Source of the DNA: Bacteroidota bacterium
Lineage (GTDB): Bacteria; Bacteroidota; Bacteroidia; Chitinophagales; Saprospiraceae
Assembly: GCA_963169325.1 (NCBI GenBank)
Contig: CAUJEY010000233.1
Location: 1 to 64,000, forward strand
Direction of reading: 5' to 3'
Length of the DNA: 64,000 bases
Positions 1 to 6,812 of this stretch are shown one piece after another; positions within the stretch are counted from its first letter, which is position 1; each line of letters begins with the position of its first letter. The notes beneath the pieces were generated by a model. The model searched no databases. It saw nothing but the letters and a program-made list of their open reading frames with translations, and was not told where the DNA came from. Made by a program: the position numbers and the translations under genes.

Positions 1-1
1 A

Positions 2-214
2 CAGATTGGCTTCTACCTGCCGCAGGCATCGGAAGCTACGCTGACGATCTTCGACGAATCGGGCCGTATGATCTTCACGCAAACGGGCGACTTCACGGGC
101 GGTTACAATGCCGTTACGATCGACCGTTCGGTGCTGAACACGACGGGCGTACTGTACTACAAACTGGAAACAGCTACGGACAGCGCAACGAAGAAGATGA
201 TTCAGACGAAGTAA
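2..214 (+). CDS. T9SS type A C-terminal sorting domain, 3' end of a secreted protein (partial)
   Basis: The gene enters the window already open; 70 residues are visible before TAA. They form the usual type A sorting domain: a beta-strand segment with FYLPQAS, then TLTIFDESGRMIF, then GVLYYKLET, ending in basic residues (KKMIQTK). In this family the domain directs export through the type IX machinery and is removed at the outer membrane. The nature of the mature protein lies upstream and cannot be seen. Two hairpin structures follow the stop codon. Confidence 0.85.
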   Translation, partial: QIGFYLPQASEATLTIFDESGRMIFTQTGDFTGGYNAVTIDRSVLNTTGVLYYKLETATDSATKKMIQTK

Positions 215-215
215 A

Positions 216-287
216 AGTTTTGGGTTTTGAGTTTTGGGTTTTGAGTTACTTGTGCAACTCGAAACTCAAAACTCAAAACTCGAAACT
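216..287 (+). terminator. Inverted repeat built of TTTTGAG/TTTTGGG words
   Basis: Two 32-nt arms (216-247 and 256-287) are separated by 8 nt. Each arm is a tandem array of a 7-8 nt word (GTTTTGAG/GTTTTGGG, complement AAAACTC). The mismatches between arms are all G-to-A or T-to-C changes that still allow G-U pairing in RNA. It starts 2 nt after the stop of the secreted-protein gene, so a 3'-end role is likely. A second palindrome lies at 326-333/341-348 (CGATTTTA and its complement). Confidence 0.6.
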
Positions 288-360
288 AAAAAGCGGCATC
301 GAGCCTTGCCGTATAGACTGGGAAGCGATTTTACATACTTTAAAATCGGTTTTTGGGATG

Positions 361-392
361 GCCTCTCTCCACAGGTGGAGGGGGGCTTTTTT
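361..392 (+). terminator. Rho-independent-type terminator
   Basis: A G+C-rich stem (361-372 with 375-386, two G-U pairs) is followed directly by a T-run at 387-392. It is the last structure before the DUF1569 gene. With the inverted repeat at 216-287 it gives two stacked 3'-end signals behind one gene, or bounds a short structured transcript between them. Confidence 0.6.
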
Positions 393-470
393 ATTTGAAG
401 GCAAAAGGTAAAAGTCAAAATGTAAAAGTCAAAAGGGACACTACGAGATATTTCTCATCTTTGTACGGGT

Positions 471-920
471 ATGAACAAAGCAACCATCTTCCATACGGGC
501 GACTTTAACGCGATGCTCCGTCGCATCGAAATCCTGCGGCCCGACTCCCCGCGCCAATGGGGCAAGATGACGTCTGCCCAAATGCTGGCCCACCTCAATG
601 TACCATTGGAAACCGGCCTCGGGAAAATAAACCCGCCACGGGAAGGTAATATGTTTACCAGACCTCTGGCACGCTGGTACGTGACGACCAGAGCCCGCTT
701 CCCCCGTAACCTGCCCACTCTGAAAGCTTTTGTGATTCGGGAGCAACGCGATTTCAACCGGGAGAAACAGCGGTTGCTTACCAACCTGCACGACAGTTTT
801 GCACTCGGAATGAACGGCTATTGGCATCCGCATCATGCCTTCGGGGCACTGTCCGCACAGCAATGGGGGGAACTGACCCACCTGCACCTCGACCACCACC
901 TTCGGCAATTTGGCGTTTGA
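471..920 (+). CDS. DUF1569 family protein (DinB-like fold)
   Basis: A 149-residue protein with the hallmarks of DUF1569, a branch of the DinB/YfiT metal-binding four-helix family: WGKMTSAQMLAHLNV near residues 37-51, and a C-terminal run with HPHHAFGALS, WGELTHLHLDHHL and a final RQFGV. The histidines (one in AHLN, others in HLHLDHH) are the likely metal ligands. Its substrate is unknown; related proteins are often called thiol-dependent or stress enzymes, but nothing here shows that. The stop lies 5 nt before the Crp/Fnr gene, so the two are probably co-transcribed. A CATCTTTG element 7 nt upstream of the ATG (456-463) resembles the Bacteroidota -7 box. Confidence 0.8.
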   Translation: MNKATIFHTGDFNAMLRRIEILRPDSPRQWGKMTSAQMLAHLNVPLETGLGKINPPREGNMFTRPLARWYVTTRARFPRNLPTLKAFVIREQRDFNREKQRLLTNLHDSFALGMNGYWHPHHAFGALSAQQWGELTHLHLDHHLRQFGV

Positions 921-925
921 ATAAT

Positions 926-1522
926 ATGATTACACCGGGCGAAAAACTCTTTTCTTTTCTCAGCAAACAGCCGCAACTCACACAGGAGGCTGCGCTACAT
1001 CTGCACGAACACTGGCAGACACAACGCCGCCTGCGCCGGGGCGATTTTTTATGCGCGCCCGGAAAAACGGAACAACATGTCTGGTTTGTTGCCGAGGGTG
1101 TGCTTCGCCTGTACTATCCCGTCGAAGAAGAGGAGGTATGCGTGGGTTTTGCCTACGAAAATAATGTACTGAGTTCCTTCCCTTCTTACGTCCGGCAGCA
1201 ACCTTCCTCTTTTTCCATTCAGGCTCTGGCAGACTGCACCGTACTGGGTATCAGTCGCTCCGATTTCCAGCAGGCCCGGGAGCGCTGGCCGGGCGTTGCG
1301 CTATTCTGGGGAGACCTCCTGGCCTTTGTACTGGTTGGTATTATCGAGCGGGAAATTGAAATTGCCACCACCACGCCCGAAACGCGTTACCACAATTTGC
1401 TGGCCCGGGCGCCACACCTCTTCCAGTTAGTACCGCTGAAATATATCGCCTCTTATTTGCGAATAAAGCCGGAAACCCTGAGCCGGGTACGGGCGGAAGC
1501 ATCGTCGAAACGGAATATCTGA
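926..1522 (+). CDS. Crp/Fnr family transcriptional regulator
   Basis: A 198-residue protein. I chose the ATG at 926, 5 nt after the DUF1569 stop; a longer frame overlaps that gene and has no family support. Residues about 20-130 look like a cyclic-nucleotide-binding beta-barrel (RRGDFLCAPGKTEQHVWFVAEGVLRLYY). The C-terminus has the short helix-turn-helix typical of Bacteroidota Crp-like proteins (KYIASYLRIKPETLSRVRAE). Such proteins usually act as DNA-binding sensors in the cytoplasm; the effector is unknown and the cAMP-contact residues are not evident. Pairing with DUF1569 suggests it regulates, or responds with, its neighbour (inference). Confidence 0.85.
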   Translation: MITPGEKLFSFLSKQPQLTQEAALHLHEHWQTQRRLRRGDFLCAPGKTEQHVWFVAEGVLRLYYPVEEEEVCVGFAYENNVLSSFPSYVRQQPSSFSIQALADCTVLGISRSDFQQARERWPGVALFWGDLLAFVLVGIIEREIEIATTTPETRYHNLLARAPHLFQLVPLKYIASYLRIKPETLSRVRAEASSKRNI

Positions 1523-1706
1523 AGTTGTAATTTATGAAAAAACCGGTCATTATCCGGATATCCGCTATTCAGGCGATTTTACGTTCGTCATCCTGGGGAT
1601 ACATCTGGACGCCGGATACCTCCCAAATTCATTTGGAATTGATGCTGAAGGAGTGACAGCCCTAAATGAACTTGGAATCTCTTCTGCGGAATGTAAAAAA
1701 CCTTGA
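1521..1706 (+). pseudogene. Possible coding remnant without a start codon
   Basis: The frame from the Crp stop region to TGA at 1704-1706 reads a protein-like sequence of about 60 residues, including YEKTGHYPDIRYSGDF, FVILGIHLDAGYLP and GVTALNELGISSAECKKP. It has no ATG, GTG or TTG start, and no family was recognised. A different frame holds a 40-codon ORF from ATG 1534 to TGA 1656 with less protein-like content. I read this as the 3' remnant of a lost gene, but it could be chance. Confidence 0.3.
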
Positions 1707-1781
1707 TCCCGATCAATTTTTACCAACATTTCCATCCGGACTTTTGTGCCATCATTTTTTCATCAACACAAAAGTTTCGTT

Positions 1782-2219
1782 ATGAAAACGCATCTCTGGA
1801 TTTCCCGCATTTTTCTGATTCTGTTGGGGCTGTCGGCTCTGAACATTGCCTTGCAAGCCATTGCCGACCCGCAAACGGTGATGAACTTCGTCGACGTCCA
1901 ACTCGGGAACGTCACCGCCCGCAACTCTATCCGCGCACTTTATGGCGGCGTCAACCTGGCTTTTGCATTGTTCTGGCTTTACGCCGCTTTCCGCGCCCGG
2001 CGGGAAGGACTGATTCTGGGTGCATTATACACCGGCGGCTTCTCTCTGGGGCGTCTGCTCAGTATTGCGCTGGACGGGATGCCGGGCGCTTTTGCGATGC
2101 AGTGGCTGGTGGTGGAAAGTGTTTTTGCGGTGGGGGCAATTGTTTTGCTGGCACTGTATCCCAAGGCTTACCAAATACCTGCAACGGTTTCGTCGGCCGG
2201 CCGGCCGATACCCGGTTGA
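1782..2219 (+). CDS. DUF4345 family integral membrane protein
   Basis: A 145-residue protein starting at MKTHLWISR. It has four hydrophobic segments (roughly residues 7-27, 50-70, 76-95 and 102-122), matching the small four-helix DUF4345 family. The motif LYGGVNLAFALFWLYAAFR and the later GFSLGRLLSIALDG are typical. It sits in the inner membrane; its role is unknown. The frame extends 12 codons upstream, but the internal ATG gives the usual family N-terminus. It stands alone on this strand and is followed by a large inverted repeat shared with a converging gene fragment. Confidence 0.8.
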   Translation: MKTHLWISRIFLILLGLSALNIALQAIADPQTVMNFVDVQLGNVTARNSIRALYGGVNLAFALFWLYAAFRARREGLILGALYTGGFSLGRLLSIALDGMPGAFAMQWLVVESVFAVGAIVLLALYPKAYQIPATVSSAGRPIPG

Positions 2220-2250
2220 TTACCCGATACCACACTTGTTGGGCGTTTTT

Positions 2251-2332
2251 ATTTCACGCGAGACGCAAAGTAAGAGGGGTTAAACTTATTACATCCCCTC
2301 TTACTTTGCGTCTTTGCGCCTTTGCGTGAAAT
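2251..2332. repeat. Intergenic inverted repeat with CGCAAAG words
   Basis: The left arm (2251-2279) and right arm (2295-2332) are complementary over about 28 nt. The right arm carries an extra CTTTGCGC copy that bulges out. The words ACGCAAAG and TAAGAGGGG dominate. It lies between the convergent DUF4345 gene and a T9SS-tail remnant, a place for a bidirectional terminator. Confidence 0.6.
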
Positions 2333-2340
2333 AAAATAAC

Positions 2341-2565
2341 CTACATCCGCATGATTTTATAAACATACCCTTGCCCTTCCACCTTCGTTTCCACCCGCAA
2401 AACATTCATTCCCAGCGAAAGCGCCGCCGCCGGAATTTCAATGCTGCCACCCGCTTCCACGCCGGCCTGAAACAGGAGGCGCCCCTGTGTATCAGACAGG
2501 ATCAGCGCAACCGTACGGGTCGCTTCAAAAAAAATTGCCCGCTGGCCGTTGCCGGCAGCAGGCAA
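2341..2565 (-). pseudogene. Truncated T9SS sorting-domain fragment
   Basis: The reading frame encodes about 74 residues resembling only the last part of a type A sorting domain: AIFFEATRTVALILSDTQGRLLFQ, then a GMNVLRVET strand and a short basic end. An in-frame stop (2566-2568) precedes it, the only start is TTG, and no signal peptide or cargo domain is present. The preceding bases in another frame read LLPATASGQFF, which would fit the start of such a domain after a frameshift. I read it as the eroded 3' end of a secreted-protein gene. Confidence 0.55.
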
Positions 2566-2664
2566 TTATTAGAACCATGAAATTTCTGTTTTGAAGGACT
2601 TGCAAGTCAACAGGTGAATTGTAGGCGCAATGACCACAATGACGGCAAATGACGCAATGTCCTC

Positions 2665-3012
2665 TTAAAGATGCAATTGCTCTTTTTTCCCCAGCAACTG
2701 CTCCTTTGTTTCTGAACGATCCGGGTCAGGTACACAACAATCTACGGGGCACACCGCGGCGCATTGCGGTTCTTCGTGAAATCCGACACATTCGGTACAT
2801 TTATCCGGTACAATGTAGTAGTAATCATCGGAAACGGGCATGTTTTTATGATGCGCATCCACTACCGTTCCGTCTTCAAGGGTATAAGCGCCTTTTACCG
2901 TATTGCCGTCGGATATCGCCCATTGCACACCGCCTTCATAAATGGCGTTGTTGGGGCATTCGGGTTCACAAGCGCCGCAGTTGATACATTCATCCGTAAT
3001 AATAATGGCCAT
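2665..3012 (-). CDS. 2[4Fe-4S] ferredoxin
   Basis: A 115-residue ferredoxin. The start at [12 protein letters not shown] is the standard family N-terminus; a longer upstream frame has no support. Cluster-binding cysteines are CxxCxxCxxxCP ([12 protein letters not shown]) and CxxCx8CxxxCP ([18 protein letters not shown]), the pattern of the Allochromatium-type/YfhL group with a lengthened second loop. An acidic insert between the cluster motifs (about residues 26-65) is common in Bacteroidota homologues. It should carry electrons in the cytoplasm; the partner is not visible nearby. A TATCTTTG element lies 118 nt upstream (3131-3138). Confidence 0.92.
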   Translation of the reverse strand: MAIIITDECINCGACEPECPNNAIYEGGVQWAISDGNTVKGAYTLEDGTVVDAHHKNMPVSDDYYYIVPDKCTECVGFHEEPQCAAVCPVDCCVPDPDRSETKEQLLGKKEQLHL

Positions 3013-3130
3013 ATTTCGTCGTGTTGGTTGGGCTGTTTTGTAAACAGGTGATTGCCGGTGTTTATGTTGAATACAATATTGCTTCTTTAGTTTGGGGAAA
3101 CAACACCTATTAGTGTAAAGTTTTGCGAGG

Positions 3131-3138
3131 CAAAGATA
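3131..3138 (-). promoter_or_regulatory. Candidate -7 element (TATCTTTG) for the ferredoxin gene
   Basis: The minus strand reads TATCTTTG, an exact match to the Bacteroidota -7 consensus TAnnTTTG. No clear TTTG was found at the -33 spacing, so support is partial. It implies a leader of about 110 nt. Confidence 0.4.
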
Positions 3139-3169
3139 TAAAGTAATCCTGAGCCTTCGGGTATCTGTA

Positions 3170-3210
3170 AACAACGCCCGATTCGGAAAAAATCCGAATC
3201 GGGCGTTGTT
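3170..3210 (-). terminator. Perfect 18-bp hairpin downstream of the OmpA-family gene
   Basis: Arms 3170-3187 and 3193-3210 are perfectly complementary (AACAACGCCCGATTCGGA) with a 5-nt A/T loop. It lies 30 nt past the stop of the 3241-5598 gene and before the ferredoxin gene. The T-run expected after the stem on the minus strand is weak. Confidence 0.65.
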
Positions 3211-3240
3211 TTAAAATTTGGATAAATGCCGGGTTGAATG

Positions 3241-5598
3241 TCAACTCTTCGGCAAAGCCCGGACAAAAGAATCGATATTTTCCTTGTCTAACTGGCGCTT
3301 CAGGCTATCGGCATCGCGGCGGCTGTTAAATTTGTCGACGCACACCGAATGATACGGCGAGTTTGGGAACCGTATAACCTGGACATTGCTGTGACCGGCT
3401 TCCTGTATTTTTTGCAAATGCGAATTGGCACGCGAGGCTTCCAAAAAAGAGCCTGCGACCACGTAGTACTGATCGGAATCTCCGCTGGACACCGATACGG
3501 ACGATGACGGCGGCGCAGTGTTGATATTGGATTTGGCCGGCGCTCCGGCTGATGCCGGTGCGGACGGTGCGGATTCATCGGCCGGTGGCTCGAAGCCCGC
3601 CTGGCCGTCCACATACACCATGGCTGCTCCTTGAACCCCTGTCAGGATACGCACTTCGGTGCGGCGGTTGCGCCCGTGTTCCTGCTCGGTGCAGCTGACG
3701 CCGTCCTGGCAATTGTTGCGTGGCTCGCTTTCGCCATAGCCGACCGGTTTGAGGCGGCTGCGGCTAATGTCCTTGGACACCAGGTAATCTACCACGCCAT
3801 TGGCCCTGCGCTGACTGAGTTCCTGGTTGTATTTGGAACTGCCGCGGCAATCGGTGTGGCTGGCCAATTCAATCGTAATCGTAGGCTGTTGTTTCATCAG
3901 CGATACCAAGAGGTCAAGGTCTTTACGGGCATCGGGCCGAAGCGTCGCATCGTTGAAATTGTAATAGATGTTCGGTAATTCAATGACGGTTCCTGGCAGC
4001 AAGGGCGCCACCGAGAAATTTTGCATCATGATCTGGTTGGGCAGACTCCAGCCGGCCGTATTGATGTCGGTACTTCCGATCAATCGCCCGCCCTGATGCA
4101 AGTCCACTTTGTACTTGGTGGTAGGGGAGAGATAGTGGTCGATCAGGCCGTTGGCGTCGGCAATGACGGTATCTTTTTCATTGCTGGTCTGGTTTGTCAG
4201 CACCAGTAAGGCCCCGGCAAGCGGCGCATTAGTCACATAGTTGAATACGGAAGCATTCCAGCGCACCTTTCCGGAGCCGGGGGCTTTTTCCAGTGCGGCG
4301 GTGAGCTCGTTGCCCGGTTTGGAGATGGTCAGGCGCAATTGTTTGGTTTGATACCCTTCCTTCGATATAATGACCACATAGTTGCCCGGTTTAACGGCCG
4401 TGGAAAAATTCCCCTGGTTATCCGTTTCACCGGTAATTCCTTTGTCGGGCGGCAGGGCCACCATGACGTCCTGGCCATTCACTTTTTGAATGGTGATGAG
4501 GTTGCCATTTTCGTCGCGTCCGATCACGGTATTGGCATCGTAGTTCAGCACACGTATGTCGGCGGCGCCGATGGGTGTACCGGTGAGTTTGTCCGTTACG
4601 GCGACTTTTACGTCCAGGTCGCGGTCGGGTACACGCTGATTTTGCAACAGATAATCGTCGAGATTGCCATTTTCGGTGTGAAAACTCAGAATATCGTCGC
4701 CTCCTTTGGTCACTTGCCCGTTGGACGAAAAATATCCGTTGATTTTATTCAAGTCTACGATCAGGCCGAAATCGTCGCCCGCCGTATTGAACGGTTCGCC
4801 CATGTTGACCGGCTTTGTCCATTCGGAGCCTTCCGGAATAACGTAGTACAAGTCGAAACCGCCCTGGCCGCTCAAGCCGTCGGAGGCATAGTACAACGTA
4901 TTATCGGCATGAATAAACGGAAAGGCTTCGTTGCCTTTGGAGTTGACGCCGCCACCGAGGTTGACGGGTTCACTCCAGGATTCACCGACCCGGTAAGACA
5001 CCCAAATATCCATGCCGCCAAATCCGCCGGGGCGGTTGGAGGCGAAAAACAGCTTGTCTCCATCGATGCTGATCACCGGGTGGCAATCGTCGAATTCGTT
5101 GTTGTTGAAGGGCAACGGTTGCGGCTCACTCCAGGTCTGACCGGTTTTTTGCGACGAATACAAACGCATTTTCAACTGATCGTCTTTGGCGTATTTGGCT
5201 TTGCCGCCGATCACCGCATTCCGGGAAAAATAAATCGTTTCCGCCGTGCGGTCGAAACAAACAGGCCCTTCGTGATACAGCGATGATAACTCCACGGCAA
5301 AGGGTACGGGTGTGGCCAGGGCGCCGTCGGTGTTGCGTTGCGAACGGAGGATCGACATGGACGGCAGTTTCAACTTTTCGTCGGTACGTTTTTTCAAACC
5401 GGCGGTGTTGGTGGAAATAAACACAATGCCATCTTCATAAAAAGTCGGACTGAAGTCCAGGCCTTCGGTATTCACCGCAGCTTCGTTTTTTACATCGACG
5501 GTTACCGGCGCCGTGCTGCCGGATGATGTTTGCGCTGCCGCGAAACCCATGTGAAGCAGCAGGCTGAATGATAATGCTAAATGCTTAAAGGCACTCAT
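3241..5598 (-). CDS. OmpA-family envelope protein with PD40 propeller and SPOR domain
   Basis: A 785-residue exported protein. In order: signal peptide (residues 1-22, ending FAAAQ); PD40/WD40-like repeats (about 45-310; motifs DDCHPVISIDGDKLFFASNR, NEAFPFIHADNTLYYASDG); two carboxypeptidase-regulatory-like beta-sandwiches (about 330-540); an OmpA peptidoglycan-binding domain (about 550-660, ending in LKPVGYGESEPRNNC); a low-complexity Ala/Ser/Pro linker; and a C-terminal SPOR domain (from about 705, YYVVAGSFLEASRA). The propeller-CRD-OmpA order resembles PorE of the T9SS, but the N-terminal TPRs of PorE are absent and a SPOR domain, a second peptidoglycan-binding module, is added. It follows a PorP/SprF gene, so anchoring a T9SS surface complex to the wall is plausible. 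It probably works in the periplasm. Confidence 0.88.
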   Translation of the reverse strand: MSAFKHLALSFSLLLHMGFAAAQTSSGSTAPVTVDVKNEAAVNTEGLDFSPTFYEDGIVFISTNTAGLKKRTDEKLKLPSMSILRSQRNTDGALATPVPFAVELSSLYHEGPVCFDRTAETIYFSRNAVIGGKAKYAKDDQLKMRLYSSQKTGQTWSEPQPLPFNNNEFDDCHPVISIDGDKLFFASNRPGGFGGMDIWVSYRVGESWSEPVNLGGGVNSKGNEAFPFIHADNTLYYASDGLSGQGGFDLYYVIPEGSEWTKPVNMGEPFNTAGDDFGLIVDLNKINGYFSSNGQVTKGGDDILSFHTENGNLDDYLLQNQRVPDRDLDVKVAVTDKLTGTPIGAADIRVLNYDANTVIGRDENGNLITIQKVNGQDVMVALPPDKGITGETDNQGNFSTAVKPGNYVVIISKEGYQTKQLRLTISKPGNELTAALEKAPGSGKVRWNASVFNYVTNAPLAGALLVLTNQTSNEKDTVIADANGLIDHYLSPTTKYKVDLHQGGRLIGSTDINTAGWSLPNQIMMQNFSVAPLLPGTVIELPNIYYNFNDATLRPDARKDLDLLVSLMKQQPTITIELASHTDCRGSSKYNQELSQRRANGVVDYLVSKDISRSRLKPVGYGESEPRNNCQDGVSCTEQEHGRNRRTEVRILTGVQGAAMVYVDGQAGFEPPADESAPSAPASAGAPAKSNINTAPPSSSVSVSSGDSDQYYVVAGSFLEASRANSHLQKIQEAGHSNVQVIRFPNSPYHSVCVDKFNSRRDADSLKRQLDKENIDSFVRALPKS

Positions 5599-5662
5599 AT
5601 TCCTTTTATTGGAAAGTCAACAGATTAAGTTAAATTCGTGGTTTATACTACAAATGTTGTTT

Positions 5663-5700
5663 TATTCAGCGGGTAATTTTTTAAAGTCACCCGCTGAATA
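5663..5700 (-). terminator. 12-bp hairpin between the PorP/SprF and OmpA-family genes
   Basis: Perfect 12-bp arms (5663-5674 and 5689-5700, TATTCAGCGGGT and its complement) enclose a 14-nt A/T-rich loop, 22 nt beyond the PorP/SprF stop. No strong T-run follows. It may reduce read-through into the OmpA-family gene rather than fully separate them. Confidence 0.45.
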
Positions 5701-5722
5701 GTCGAAATATTACCAGGACGGC

Positions 5723-6685
5723 CTACATAAAGAAGCGCGGATTGGACATTGGTTTGTTTCTACCACCACTACTGCTGCGTTTTAAATCGACCTGTAACAA
5801 CAATTCAATAGAGCCGGCCGAGTAGTCTTTCACATCAGACAGGGTAACATCATACGCTACGCCTACGCCGAACTGCGGGTGTGCCTTCCAGAACAACAGC
5901 AGATCCACCGATTCGCCCGGGCCGTCGCCACCGACACGGTAAGAGAGGCCGGCGGTGAATTTGTCCCGGATTTCCAGATTAACGTTCAAATCGATATCCA
6001 GCGGCGCATTTTTCACATATTTAACCAGGAAGGCCGGCATCAGGTTGAAGTCTTCGTTCAGCGGAAGAATTGCCCCGGCCATTGCATAAAAGTGCTGGTA
6101 TTCCTTGGCGGTCAGGCTGGCACTGGGGTTATTAAAACTGATGTCATTGGAATACATCCGCGGCATCGACAAGCCGATATAGAACCGGCTCGAAATGGTC
6201 GCATACAGCCCGGCGCCGACGTTGGCGTAAAACGAATTATTTTTTTCGGTATCCAGCGATTGATCACCGCCCGTATTGGCCGGCATGGCCTTGGTAAAGT
6301 CGGTGCTTAACGAACGCACCGATCCCATAATTCCAGCACGCAGCGAAAATTCCTCCTGGCCGATCAGGTCATAAGAATAGGCCATAGTGGCGGCAAACTC
6401 CTTATCCAGACCGATTTGAAAATGCGACATGGTGACGCCCACACCTACCCGAGGCGAAATGAACGGTGAGTTGAAAGATGCCAAGACCGATTTTGGCGCA
6501 CCGTCGAATCCCATCCACTGGTTCCGGTAAATGGCCGTCGCAAACGGTACGCCACGTGCACCGGAATAAGCCGGGTTTATCAGCAGTTTGTTGTACATAA
6601 ACTGCGTATAGTGGCGCTCTTGCTGGGCCTGGAGGCCGGCAACGACGCCCGCCGATATGAGGAGAAGTAGAATAAGTTTCTTCAT
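5723..6685 (-). CDS. PorP/SprF family type IX secretion membrane protein
   Basis: A 320-residue outer-membrane beta-barrel candidate with signal peptide (1-20, ending AGLQAQ). The start of the mature protein is diagnostic of PorP/SprF: HYTQFMYNKLLINPAYSG, then YRNQWMGFDGAPKS. In Flavobacterium, SprF is needed to export the adhesin SprB, and paralogues typically sit just downstream of the type B-tailed cargo they serve. Here the cargo gene with a CHU_C tail ends 127 nt upstream, which fits that arrangement. Alternating hydrophobic strands continue to the C-terminus. This is the best-supported functional link in the window. Confidence 0.92.
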   Translation of the reverse strand: MKKLILLLLISAGVVAGLQAQQERHYTQFMYNKLLINPAYSGARGVPFATAIYRNQWMGFDGAPKSVLASFNSPFISPRVGVGVTMSHFQIGLDKEFAATMAYSYDLIGQEEFSLRAGIMGSVRSLSTDFTKAMPANTGGDQSLDTEKNNSFYANVGAGLYATISSRFYIGLSMPRMYSNDISFNNPSASLTAKEYQHFYAMAGAILPLNEDFNLMPAFLVKYVKNAPLDIDLNVNLEIRDKFTAGLSYRVGGDGPGESVDLLLFWKAHPQFGVGVAYDVTLSDVKDYSAGSIELLLQVDLKRSSSGGRNKPMSNPRFFM

Positions 6686-6733
6686 GATGGAGATAGTTGC
6701 TGTTGATGAAGGGCTTTTTAGCGTTGATGAAGA

Positions 6734-6806
6734 TTTATGTCGGTTTATGAAAGTTTATAGAGATTTATAAATAATTATAAACCGGCATAAACCTTCATAA
6801 ACCTCA
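6734..6806. repeat. Imperfect inverted repeat of TTTATG/CATAAA words
   Basis: The left half repeats TTTAT(G/A) units and the right half repeats CATAAACC units, so the transcript can fold into an imperfect hairpin. It lies between the stop of the CHU_C-tailed gene and the start of PorP/SprF, so it may attenuate transcription within this cluster. Confidence 0.45.
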
Positions 6807-6812
6807 GATTTA

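Noticed and set aside
4339-5286. 315-codon plus-strand frame opposite the OmpA-family gene
   Set aside because: No recognisable domain and fully overlapped by a strongly supported gene on the other strand.
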